In this document: positions 1-7,582 of the stretch, one piece after another
Layout: every line of letters begins with the position of its first letter
Position numbering within the stretch: position 1 is the stretch's first letter
Source of the DNA: a bacterium
Lineage (GTDB): Bacteria > Planctomycetota > UBA11346
Direction: 5' to 3'
NCBI GenBank assembly: GCA_020049615.1
Contig: JAIFKN010000267.1
Location: 1-7,690 of the forward strand
DNA: 7,690 nucleotides
The notes under the pieces: generated by a model
Told to the model about the DNA's origin: nothing
What the model saw: only the letters and a program-made list of their open reading frames with translations
Database searches by the model: none
Position numbers and translations under genes: made by a program

Positions 1-1198
1 CCTGGCGCAGGATGAAGGTCGGCTGGACGCGCTGGCGGTCGGCCTCGAAGATGCCGCGCAGGAAGCGGAAGTCCCAGCGCGGCGCGTCGTCGACCGAGAG
101 CACCCGCAGCTTCTTGTCGACCACCTGGATGTTGGCGCGGCTCTTGCGGTTGTTGACCGTGTTGGCCTCCTCCGGCTGCGGGGTCAGCTCAGCGGAGAAG
201 GTGAACACGCCCTCCTTGTCCGGCACCAGCTCGACGCTGTGCACGAACTCGCGATCGTCGCCCAGGGCCAGCTGCTCCTCCTTGAGCACCTCCTCGACCC
301 CGGCCTCGCTGGTCCGGCGGATGACCAGCGGCACGGTGCGGCCGGAGAAGCCGCGCTGGCGGATGCGCACGTCGAGGACGAAACGGTCGTTCTTGAAGAC
401 GACGTCCTCCGAGAAGATGAACGGGATCTCGAGATCTTTGGCTTGCGGGCTGCCAACGCCGAGGGCGATGACCGGCGCGCCAAGCGACTTCGCCACCTCG
501 ACCGGGTCCTCGCCGCGGTTCCAGCCGCCGTCGCTGGCCAGGATCACGGCGTCGAGCCGGCGGCCGCGGGCGCGCCGGGCGCTGTCGGCCAGGGCCGCAC
601 CGATCTGGCTGGCGCGCTCGTCCGGCGGCTTGGCCCCGGAGAGCGGTCCGCCGCCGGCGGCGGGGGCCTGCAGCGCGGCCAGGCCGGAGCCTTCGCCGAA
701 GCCGTAGACCTCGACCTTGAAGCGGCCCTCGAGGGCGCGGATCGGATCGCGCTTGGGATCGGCCAGGGTGGCGGCGAGCAGATCGTGGCGGGTGGCGGTC
801 GCGGCAGCGCCACCGAGCAGCTCGGACGCCTGCCTGGCCGCCTCGCCCTCGCGGCGGTCGACCAGCGCCATCGACTGCGAGCGGTCGACCAGGACCATGA
901 CCGTGCCGGTGCCATCGAAACGCCGCACCACGTCGAGGAAGGCCCCGCTAGCGATGAACAGGATGACGGCGAGGGCGCCGGCGCGCAGCGCCGAGAGGGC
1001 CAGCTTGCGCCGCGGCGGCACCCAGCCGACGTCCTTGCGGTAACCCCAGCGGATGAGCAGGGCGCCGCCGACCAGCAGGCCGAGGAACAGGACGATCTCG
1101 CCGGGCGTGTCGCAGCGCGGCAGGCGCAGCGCCTCGACCGTGCCGCCATCGCCGGTCGCGTCGCGCCAGAGCAGGAGTTTCAGAAGAAGGTCTATCAT
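1..1198 (-). CDS. Membrane-anchored VWA-domain protein of a MoxR operon (3' part missing)
   Basis: Partial: 399 codons are visible from an ATG at 1198 and the frame is still open at the left edge. My translation starts MIDLLLKLLLW. It has two hydrophobic segments (about residues 33-49 and 66-88), then a von Willebrand A domain with an intact metal-binding DxSxS motif (D105, S107, S109, followed by M110). A later VWA strand reads DAVILASDGGWN. From about residue 255 a beta-rich, Ig-like region follows, ending near the edge with VLSVDDAPRWDFRFLRGIF. That last motif is like the start of the glutamine-amidotransferase-like domain found in planctomycete VWA membrane proteins, so the full protein is probably much longer (inference). 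The start lies 7 bases after the stop of the BatA-type gene, so the two are almost certainly co-transcribed. The Shine-Dalgarno match is weak (GAGCGAG). The likely role is a membrane-bound partner of the MoxR ATPase; its substrate is unknown. Confidence 0.85.
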   Translation of the reverse strand, partial: MIDLLLKLLLWRDATGDGGTVEALRLPRCDTPGEIVLFLGLLVGGALLIRWGYRKDVGWVPPRRKLALSALRAGALAVILFIASGAFLDVVRRFDGTGTVMVLVDRSQSMALVDRREGEAARQASELLGGAAATATRHDLLAATLADPKRDPIRALEGRFKVEVYGFGEGSGLAALQAPAAGGGPLSGAKPPDERASQIGAALADSARRARGRRLDAVILASDGGWNRGEDPVEVAKSLGAPVIALGVGSPQAKDLEIPFIFSEDVVFKNDRFVLDVRIRQRGFSGRTVPLVIRRTSEAGVEEVLKEEQLALGDDREFVHSVELVPDKEGVFTFSAELTPQPEEANTVNNRKSRANIQVVDKKLRVLSVDDAPRWDFRFLRGIFEADRQRVQPTFILRQ

Positions 1199-1205
1199 GG
1201 CTCGC

Positions 1206-3398
1206 TCATGCGTCCTTCGGAGCCCACTTCACCACCAGGACGCTCTCGGCGAGCAGGCAGCCGACGGCGAGGATGAAGAGGATCCACCACACCTCGACGC
1301 CGGCGCGGGCGCGGTCGAGGCTGGCGCCGGCGTCCTCGCCGGTGCCGATCCAGATGAGGCGCACGCCGGGCAGGCGCACGCCGGCCTCCTCGCGCGTGAG
1401 CGCGCTCAGGTCGCTCTCATCGGCGGGCGGGTTGGCGGCGAAGCGCCAGGGACGCTCGGCGCCGCTGAGGGTGTAGAAGCCAGCGAAGGGCGTCTCGGCG
1501 AGCTCGACGCGGGCCGAGCCGTCGGCGGTCGGCTCGGGGTTCAGCACGGTGCGGCCACCGCGCGGGTCGGTCGCCTCGACCCGGGCCCCGGCCAGGCGGG
1601 CCGGCACCACCAGGCGCAGCGGATCGTGCACGCGCACGTTCAGGCGCGGGCGGTTGCCCAGGGCGGCGTGCTGGACCATGCGGCGGGTGAGCATGAGGAA
1701 GGCCGGGCGCAGCGGCAGGTCGCTCCAGGTCTTGTCGCTGGGGAAGGCGGCCATCAGCACGGCGCCGCGGCCGATGGTGCGCTCGACCAGGGCCGGCTTG
1801 CCGTCGGCGAAGGTCGCGACCACGCTGGTGCCGGCGACGGGCTCCAGGCCGTGCGCCCTCCAGAAGCGCGGCTGGGCGAGGAACGGCTGGGTCGTCGGGT
1901 TGGCGAAGAAGGAGACGATGGGGTGGACCAGGCCGGTGGTGGTCAGGCCCTGGCCCTTGGCGCCCTTGTCATCGACCAGGTCGCGCGGCTCGCCGGACAG
2001 GGCGGCCGGCGCCACCGGCGCCAGCACCGCGTTCCACGCCGCCGCGGTGGCACGGGTGCCGGGCAGGATGATCAGGCCACGGCCGGCCGAAAGCCAGGCG
2101 CGCAGGGCGTCGCCCAGGCCGGGCAGCGGGACGGCCGGGTCGTTGAGCACCACCGCCTGGTAGGCGGCGAGGTCGACCGAGGCGAGGGCGGCGGGCGGCA
2201 CCACCTCGACGCGGAAGAGATCGGCCGGGCCGTTGTCCTCGTCGGCCGGGGTCGGGACCGCTCCGGGGGCCGGGGCGGACATCGCGGCGATGGGCGACAG
2301 GGCGGCCTTGAGGAACTCGGCGCCGCCGCCGCGCTGGCCTTCCGAACCGTCCACGACCAGCACGCGCACCTTGTCGACCGCCTCCAGCACCAGTTGGCGG
2401 GCGTCGTCGGCCGGAACCAGGTCCGGGGTGAGGCGCATCTGCACGCGGCGCAGGCCGGGGGCGAGGCGGGCCTGCAGGCGGACCTCGGTGACAGTCTCCA
2501 GGCGGTCGATCGCGGTTCCGGCGGCCTTGCGCAGATTGCCGTCGTCGCCATCGGCCCACAGCTCGACCTGCACGTCGCTGGCCGGGGCGCCGCCGCGATT
2601 GCGGATCACCGCAGTGAACGGGGTCGGCGCGTCGGTGGTGACCAGCTCATCATCGGCGGCGAAGCTCTCGATCTGGACGTTGTCGCGTGGCGGCGTGCCG
2701 CCGACGTCGGCGAGGATGAGCGCCGGCGCGCCGGGGGCGGAGAGCTCGCCGGCGAGCGCCTTCCAGGCGCGATCGTCGGGCAGCGGCCAGCCGCGCGCCT
2801 GCATGTCGCCGACCAGGTAGATCTCGCGCCGGCCGGAGATGTCGCGCAGGATATCGACTGCGCGGGTGATACCGGCGACCACGCTGGTGCCGCCATCGCC
2901 TTGCGGCGCCGCCTCGATCGCCTGGGCGACGTAGGCGAGGTCCTGGCTCGGCTCGGCCAGCTCGGCCTGGGCGACATCGGAGAGCAGCACCAGCGCCGCC
3001 GCCGAGCCGCGCGGCAGCTTGGCGACCAGCTCCTGGGCGCGGATCTTGGCCGCGTCGAGCCGGCTGCCGCTGCCGTCGCGCGCCGACATCGACAAGGAGC
3101 GGTCGAGGACGATCACCGCCGAGACCCCGCCCTTCAGGCCGAGCAGCTCGAGGCCTCCGCTGGCGATCGAGGGGCGGGCCAGGGCCAGGGCCATGAAGAC
3201 CACGGCGAGAGTGCGCAGGAGGAGCAGGATGAGCTCGCGCAGCTGCAGTTTCTTCGAGCTCTTCTGCAGCGTCTTGAGCAGGAACTCCAGCGCCGGCCAC
3301 TGCACCACCTTGAAGCGGTTGCGGTTGAGCAGCCAGATGATGACGGGGACCGAGGCCAGGGCGGTGAGGCCGGCCAGGAGCGGGGCGAGAAAGGTCAT
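1206..3398 (-). CDS. BatA-type protein: N-terminal double-transmembrane region plus VWA domain
   Basis: 730 residues from the ATG at 3398. The N-terminus MTFLAPLLAGLTALASVP, then WLLNRNR, is the classic BatA/TIGR02226-type opening: one helix (about 4-24), a basic loop with WPALEFL, a second helix (about 56-74) and an ALARP motif. A VWA domain follows with MIDAS residues D99, S101 and S103 (VLDRSLSM) and a GGTS motif supplying the usual threonine. The middle is beta-rich and contains an amidotransferase-like stretch (AVVLNDPAVPLPG, then GRGLIILPG) with no clear catalytic triad. A single helix (about 700-722) lies near the C-terminus. Most of the protein should be outside the cytoplasmic membrane. 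I chose the 3398 start because the family begins there. An in-frame ATG at 3509 overlaps the DUF58 stop as ATGA and would add 37 residues, mostly repeats of PLAAGRW encoded by the 7-base repeat. Neither start has a strong Shine-Dalgarno. It is the third gene of the MoxR operon. Confidence 0.9.
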   Translation of the reverse strand: MTFLAPLLAGLTALASVPVIIWLLNRNRFKVVQWPALEFLLKTLQKSSKKLQLRELILLLLRTLAVVFMALALARPSIASGGLELLGLKGGVSAVIVLDRSLSMSARDGSGSRLDAAKIRAQELVAKLPRGSAAALVLLSDVAQAELAEPSQDLAYVAQAIEAAPQGDGGTSVVAGITRAVDILRDISGRREIYLVGDMQARGWPLPDDRAWKALAGELSAPGAPALILADVGGTPPRDNVQIESFAADDELVTTDAPTPFTAVIRNRGGAPASDVQVELWADGDDGNLRKAAGTAIDRLETVTEVRLQARLAPGLRRVQMRLTPDLVPADDARQLVLEAVDKVRVLVVDGSEGQRGGGAEFLKAALSPIAAMSAPAPGAVPTPADEDNGPADLFRVEVVPPAALASVDLAAYQAVVLNDPAVPLPGLGDALRAWLSAGRGLIILPGTRATAAAWNAVLAPVAPAALSGEPRDLVDDKGAKGQGLTTTGLVHPIVSFFANPTTQPFLAQPRFWRAHGLEPVAGTSVVATFADGKPALVERTIGRGAVLMAAFPSDKTWSDLPLRPAFLMLTRRMVQHAALGNRPRLNVRVHDPLRLVVPARLAGARVEATDPRGGRTVLNPEPTADGSARVELAETPFAGFYTLSGAERPWRFAANPPADESDLSALTREEAGVRLPGVRLIWIGTGEDAGASLDRARAGVEVWWILFILAVGCLLAESVLVVKWAPKDA

Positions 3399-3409
3399 CG
3401 CGACGCCCC

Positions 3410-3491
3410 GGCCAGCGGCCAGCGGCCAGCGGCCAGCGGCCAGCGGCCAGCGGCCAGCGGCCAGCGGCCAGCGGCCAGCGGCCAGCGGCCA
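3410..3491. repeat. Perfect heptanucleotide tandem repeat, about 11.7 copies of GGCCAGC
   Basis: Counting base by base gives 11 perfect copies of GGCCAGC (3410-3486) and a partial GGCCA, 82 bases with no mismatch. On the coding (minus) strand the unit is GCTGGCC. It fills most of the 107 bases between the DUF58 stop (3506) and the family-like start of the BatA-type gene (3398). Each unit carries a self-complementary GGCC, so RNA or single strands could pair in many registers. Because 7 is not a multiple of 3, each gain or loss of a unit changes the frame between the upstream ATG (3509) and the downstream gene. No stop occurs within the repeat in any frame. Perfect short repeats like this are prone to slippage and also to assembly errors in copy number. 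Confidence 0.97.
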
Positions 3492-3505
3492 CGTGTGCCT
3501 GCCCT

Positions 3506-4462
3506 TCATCGCCCGATCGCCCCGCGCGCGCCGGCCGCGGACATGGCTGCGCGCTTGTTGAAGTAGGCGCTCAGCACCACGTCGACCGGCGACGAGGTGC
3601 TGGCCAGGACGTGGTCGGCGCCGGCCTTGCGGCAGGCGGCGTCGATGGCGGTGATGTGCTTCTGCAGCTCGTCGAGGTAGGCGGCCTTGATCTGACGCGG
3701 GTTGAGCAGGACCTTCTGGTCCAGCTCGAGGCCGTGGAACTGGACCTGCCCCTCGAAGGGGAAGTTCAGCTCGTCGTCGTCAAGCACCTGCACCACCAGC
3801 ACGTCGTGGCCGTCGTGCCGCAGGCGCGCCAGGCCCTTGGCCAGGTCGGCGGTGTCGACGAAGAGATCGCTGAACAGCACGACGATGCCGCGCGAGGTGA
3901 TGCGCTCGGCGACCTTGGTCAGCACCGGGCCGATGCCGGTGCGCGGGTCGGCCTCGGCGCGCAGCAGGGCGTCGCACATGCGCCCGAGATGGTCCTTGCG
4001 GCTGGACCTGGGCACGAACTCCTGCACGTCGCCGGCGAAGGTGCACAGGCCGACGGCGTCGCTCTGCAGCAGGACCATCCAGCCGATCGCGGCGGCGGCG
4101 AGGCGGGCCCAGTCGAGCTTGCTCTGGTCGGCGGCCGCCTTCGGCCCGGTGTAGTCCATCGAGGCGCTGGAGTCGACCAGCACCCAGGCGACCAGGTTGG
4201 TCTCGGCGCGGTATTGACGGATGACGTAGCGCTCGCTCTTTCCCCACACCTTCCAGTCGAGGTGCTTGAGGTCGTCGCCCGCGACGTAGCCGCGGTGCTG
4301 GGCGAACTCGACCGAGCTGCCGAGATACGGACTGCGGTGCATGCCGGCGAGGAAGCCCTCGACGAGGCCGCGCGCCTTGAGGTCAAGGCGTCCGATCTTG
4401 GCTAAGGTCTCGGGATCGGGCACCCAGCCCGCAGATCCCTTCAGCTTGGGAGCCTGAGCCAC
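3506..4462 (-). CDS. DUF58 family protein with VWA-like MIDAS motif
   Basis: 318 residues from a GTG start. The DUF58 signature is clear: EFAQHRGYVAGDD, then HLDWKVWGKSERYVIRQY (about residues 53-84). A VWA-like fold follows with metal-binding residues D97, S99 and S101 (LVDSSASM) and a later strand IVVLFSDLFVD. I see no membrane helix or signal peptide, so it should be a soluble cytoplasmic or membrane-associated partner. Length is normal for the compact DUF58 type. DUF58 proteins are almost always encoded next to MoxR ATPases and are thought to be their adaptors or substrates. Here the start lies 4 bases after the MoxR stop. A good ribosome site (AAGGGA, 4475-4470 on the minus strand) stands 7 bases before the GTG and supports that start. 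The TGA stop at 3508-3506 overlaps an ATG at 3509 that is in frame with the BatA-type gene. Confidence 0.93.
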   Translation of the reverse strand: MAQAPKLKGSAGWVPDPETLAKIGRLDLKARGLVEGFLAGMHRSPYLGSSVEFAQHRGYVAGDDLKHLDWKVWGKSERYVIRQYRAETNLVAWVLVDSSASMDYTGPKAAADQSKLDWARLAAAAIGWMVLLQSDAVGLCTFAGDVQEFVPRSSRKDHLGRMCDALLRAEADPRTGIGPVLTKVAERITSRGIVVLFSDLFVDTADLAKGLARLRHDGHDVLVVQVLDDDELNFPFEGQVQFHGLELDQKVLLNPRQIKAAYLDELQKHITAIDAACRKAGADHVLASTSSPVDVVLSAYFNKRAAMSAAGARGAIGR

Positions 4463-4466
4463 TGGC

Positions 4467-5525
<1,059 letters not shown>

Positions 5526-5556
5526 GGCGTCTCCGGGTTGCGGTACGGCAATCTGG

Positions 5557-5575
5557 CGCTGCGCAGCGTCGACGC
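5557..5575. promoter_or_regulatory. Two overlapping perfect palindromes upstream of the MoxR gene
   Basis: CGCTGCGCAGCG (5557-5568) is a perfect 12-base palindrome. GCGTCGACGC (5566-5575) is a perfect 10-base palindrome that overlaps it by three bases. They lie at or just after the candidate transcription start of the MoxR operon. They could be an operator or 5' leader hairpins, but short palindromes are common in DNA this GC-rich. Confidence 0.3.
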
Positions 5576-5579
5576 CATG

Positions 5580-5609
5580 GTTTTACGGCATGGAACGTCC
5601 ACCGCGCAA
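5580..5609 (-). promoter_or_regulatory. Candidate sigma70-like promoter for the MoxR operon
   Basis: On the minus strand TTGCGC (5609-5604) and TAAAAC (5585-5580) are separated by 18 bases. The -10 matches TATAAT at 4 of 6 positions. Transcription would start near 5573, about 48 bases before the MoxR ATG. The T-run at 5581-5584 is the only AT-rich patch in the gap. The match is weak and could be chance. Confidence 0.25.
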
Positions 5610-5692
5610 CTCCGTGACCGCACCCCGGTTACCCGTAATCCCTTTGGCTGGCATCACTGGAACCCCATGCGCGGGCCGTCATCATGCGGCGC

Positions 5693-5698
5693 GAGGGA
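5693..5698 (+). promoter_or_regulatory. Ribosome binding site of the response-regulator gene
   Basis: GAGGGA ends 4 bases before the ATG at 5703. It supports this start over the in-frame ATG at 5667 and over any start further upstream, where the open frame runs antisense through the MoxR gene. Confidence 0.7.
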
Positions 5699-5702
5699 AG
5701 CC

Positions 5703-7559
5703 ATGACCGCCACCGAGCATCTCGCGGCCGCGACCATCCTGGTGGTCGAGGACAAGCCGGCGCTGCGCGACCACTTCGCCGAGACCCTGCGCGACCTCGG
5801 GCCGCAGGTCACGGTCGAGACCGCCGCCGACGGCCGCGAGGCCCTCGACCGCCTGGCCGACGCCGCGCGACCGGTCGATCTGGTGGTCAGCGACATCATC
5901 ATGCCCCGGCTCGACGGCGAGGCGGTGCTGGAGGAGCTGCACAAGCGCAAGTACCCCGGCGCGGTGATCATGCTCACCGCCCTCGGCCACGACGACGTGG
6001 TCATGCGCTGCCTCAAGCGCGGCGCCTGCGACTACCTGGTCAAGCCGGTGTCGATCGACGACCTCATCGCCGCGGCGGCCAACGCCCTGCAGCACCGCCC
6101 GCTGGTCGGCGAGGCGATGAAGGTCGAATACGATCCGCTCGGCTGGTTCGAGGTCACCGGTGCGACCAGCGAATCGATCCTGTTCAAGTACCGCAAGTTC
6201 CTCGGCCTGCTCGAGCGCTTCCGCATCCCCGAACCGGTCGCCAGCGAAGTCCGCCTGGCACTCGACGAGTTCGGCCGCAACGCCATCGAGTGGGGCAACA
6301 AGTTCGACAAGGACAAGAAGGTGGTGTTCGGCTGCCGCATCCTGCCGGGCAAGATCATGGTCTACATCGAGGACGAGGGCGCCGGCTTCGACCCGGGCCG
6401 TCTGCCCGACCCCAGCGCCGATCCGATCGGCCACATCGAGCGCCGCCAGAGCGAGGGCAAGCGCCTGGGCGGCTACGGCGTCCACCTGATCAAGAACCTG
6501 ATGGACAAGGTGATCTACAACGCCAAGGGCAACCGGGTGGTGCGCACCTCAGGACCGCGATCCCCCGATCGGCGCCGCATGGCCACTCCCCCGATCAGCA
6601 TCATTTCCAGCGGCTGCGGCAACCTCGTCGGCGGCTTGATCATCCTGGTCGTAACCGTGCCGATGAGCCTCGCCTTCGGCCTGCCGTTCGGACTCATCCC
6701 CGGCTCCATCGCGGTGGGCGGTGTCCTGCTGGCGACCTACCGCTGCCGGCGCGCGTTCCACCCCGACGAGGGCGACCTGGTCAGCGACTACCGCCTGCTG
6801 GTGTTCACGTGGAGCGCGCGCCGCCGCATCGGCCGGCTGCAGCGCCTGCGCATCGGGCCGCCCACCGTGGTCGGTTCGGGCAAGAGCCGCCGAACCGTCT
6901 ACCACCTCGATGCCGAGGGCGAACTGAGCGAGTTCCGCCTCGACAGTCCGCAGGATCCGCTGCGCGCTCGACGCGAGGCCGAACGTTGGGCCCGCCATTG
7001 CTCGGTGGCGATCAGCGACCGCAGCTCGGGTGGCGAGAGCGTGCGATCCCCCGAGGACCTCGACCGCCCCGCCGCCGAACGGGTGCTGGCCGCCGATCTC
7101 GCGGTGCCGCGACCCGCCACCATGCGCTGCACGGTGGGCGAGGATGGCGGCACGCTGGTGGTGGTGCAGCCGGCCAACGCCGGCCGCGCCATCGCCGTCG
7201 GCATCGTCATGCTGGTGCTGACCGGGATCGCCGCCGGCCTGGTCTTCGCCCACGTGCCGACCGCCACCGCCGGAGCCATCCTCGCGGTGATGGCCGTCGC
7301 CGAGGCCATCGCCATGGCCGTGCTGTGGCGCTCCGGCGCCTTCGCCCAGCGCCTGTGCATCGAGCCCGGCCGCCAGGTCACGGTCGGCGGACTCGCCATC
7401 GCCGCCGACGCCCTGGAGGAGGTCATCGTCGGCAGGGATCCGCCGCGCCTGCGTCTGGTCAGCGATGGCCGCCTGCTCGACTTCGGCCAGGGCCTGGACG
7501 AGGCCGAGCTGGCCTATCTCCGCGCCCTGGTCCTTGGTGCGCTGCGCACCCGGCGCTGA
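5703..7559 (+). CDS. Response-regulator receiver + RsbW-like ATPase, fused in frame to a four-helix membrane protein
   Basis: 618 residues in one frame. Residues 12-131 are a CheY-like receiver: acidic pair E16/D17, phosphoacceptor D64 (VVSDIIMP), T92 and K114 (LVKP). Residues about 155-282 are a GHKL ATPase of the HATPase_c_2/RsbW type: N-box ALDEFGRNAIEWGN (E189, N193), G1 box EDEGAGFD (D224, G226, G228), and the G2-like RLGGYGVHLIKNLMD. No DNA-binding domain is present, so output is probably through the kinase-like domain, for example on an anti-sigma antagonist (inference from RsbW relatives). This half ends near NAKGNRVVRT, where related proteins usually stop. Instead the frame continues through SGPRSPDRRR into M293 and a membrane protein with four predicted helices. 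Whether the product is one protein or two is open. The gene is divergent from the MoxR operon and may share its regulation. Confidence 0.85.
   Translation: MTATEHLAAATILVVEDKPALRDHFAETLRDLGPQVTVETAADGREALDRLADAARPVDLVVSDIIMPRLDGEAVLEELHKRKYPGAVIMLTALGHDDVVMRCLKRGACDYLVKPVSIDDLIAAAANALQHRPLVGEAMKVEYDPLGWFEVTGATSESILFKYRKFLGLLERFRIPEPVASEVRLALDEFGRNAIEWGNKFDKDKKVVFGCRILPGKIMVYIEDEGAGFDPGRLPDPSADPIGHIERRQSEGKRLGGYGVHLIKNLMDKVIYNAKGNRVVRTSGPRSPDRRRMATPPISIISSGCGNLVGGLIILVVTVPMSLAFGLPFGLIPGSIAVGGVLLATYRCRRAFHPDEGDLVSDYRLLVFTWSARRRIGRLQRLRIGPPTVVGSGKSRRTVYHLDAEGELSEFRLDSPQDPLRARREAERWARHCSVAISDRSSGGESVRSPEDLDRPAAERVLAADLAVPRPATMRCTVGEDGGTLVVVQPANAGRAIAVGIVMLVLTGIAAGLVFAHVPTATAGAILAVMAVAEAIAMAVLWRSGAFAQRLCIEPGRQVTVGGLAIAADALEEVIVGRDPPRLRLVSDGRLLDFGQGLDEAELAYLRALVLGALRTRR
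6579..7559 (+). other. C-terminal membrane part of the fusion; possible separate gene with its own ATG
   Basis: From M293 of the fusion the sequence MATPPISIISSGCGNLVGG looks like a natural N-terminus followed at once by hydrophobic helices, as if this were once an independent 326-residue protein. It holds a helix pair (about 306-346), a soluble beta-rich stretch ending in a helix (RREAERWARHCSVAI), a second helix pair (starting NAGRAIAVGIVMLVL) and another beta-rich stretch ending in a helix (DEAELAYLRALVLGAL). The two halves have the same plan. I do not recognise the family; a bacterial PH-like or DUF3592-type membrane protein is a guess. No good ribosome site stands before this ATG, so if it is a separate gene it depends on coupling or readthrough. 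Confidence 0.5.
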
Positions 7560-7582
7560 ATCCGTCGCGACGACCGGGCTGG

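Larger units (their letters stand above)
5526..5702. promoter_or_regulatory. Divergent intergenic region between MoxR operon and response-regulator gene
   Basis: This 177-base gap separates two divergently read genes and must hold the start signals for both unless transcription enters from elsewhere. It contains a Shine-Dalgarno for the minus gene (GGAG, 5534-5531) and one for the plus gene (GAGGGA, 5693-5698). It also has two palindromes (5557-5568 and 5566-5575) and a weak promoter candidate for the MoxR operon. No convincing promoter was found for the plus strand. An in-frame ATG at 5667 could add 12 residues to the response regulator but has no better ribosome site. Confidence 0.6.

Noticed and set aside
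239..1276. A 345-codon plus-strand open frame near the left edge
   Set aside because: It is antisense to the VWA protein, whose minus-strand translation has a MIDAS motif and membrane helices. That gene is open to the window edge with good codon use.
3410..3491. CRISPR array
   Set aside because: The unit is 7 bases with no spacers, so it is a simple tandem repeat.
3507..3509. The ATG at 3509 as the main start of the BatA-type gene
   Set aside because: It would place 37 residues of repeat-coded sequence before a family-typical N-terminus, and its ribosome site is no better. It is kept only as an alternative start in the findings.
1053..3566. An 837-codon open frame on the plus strand
   Set aside because: It is antisense to the BatA-type gene, its product is a low-complexity Gly/Ala/Arg/Gln/His-rich string, and no family motif is visible. 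High GC makes such stop-free shadows common.
7563..7572. Terminator between the converging genes (CGTCGCGACG palindrome)
   Set aside because: It is a 10-base palindrome with no loop and no T-run on either side. A hairpin of this kind would be poor, so I do not call a terminator.
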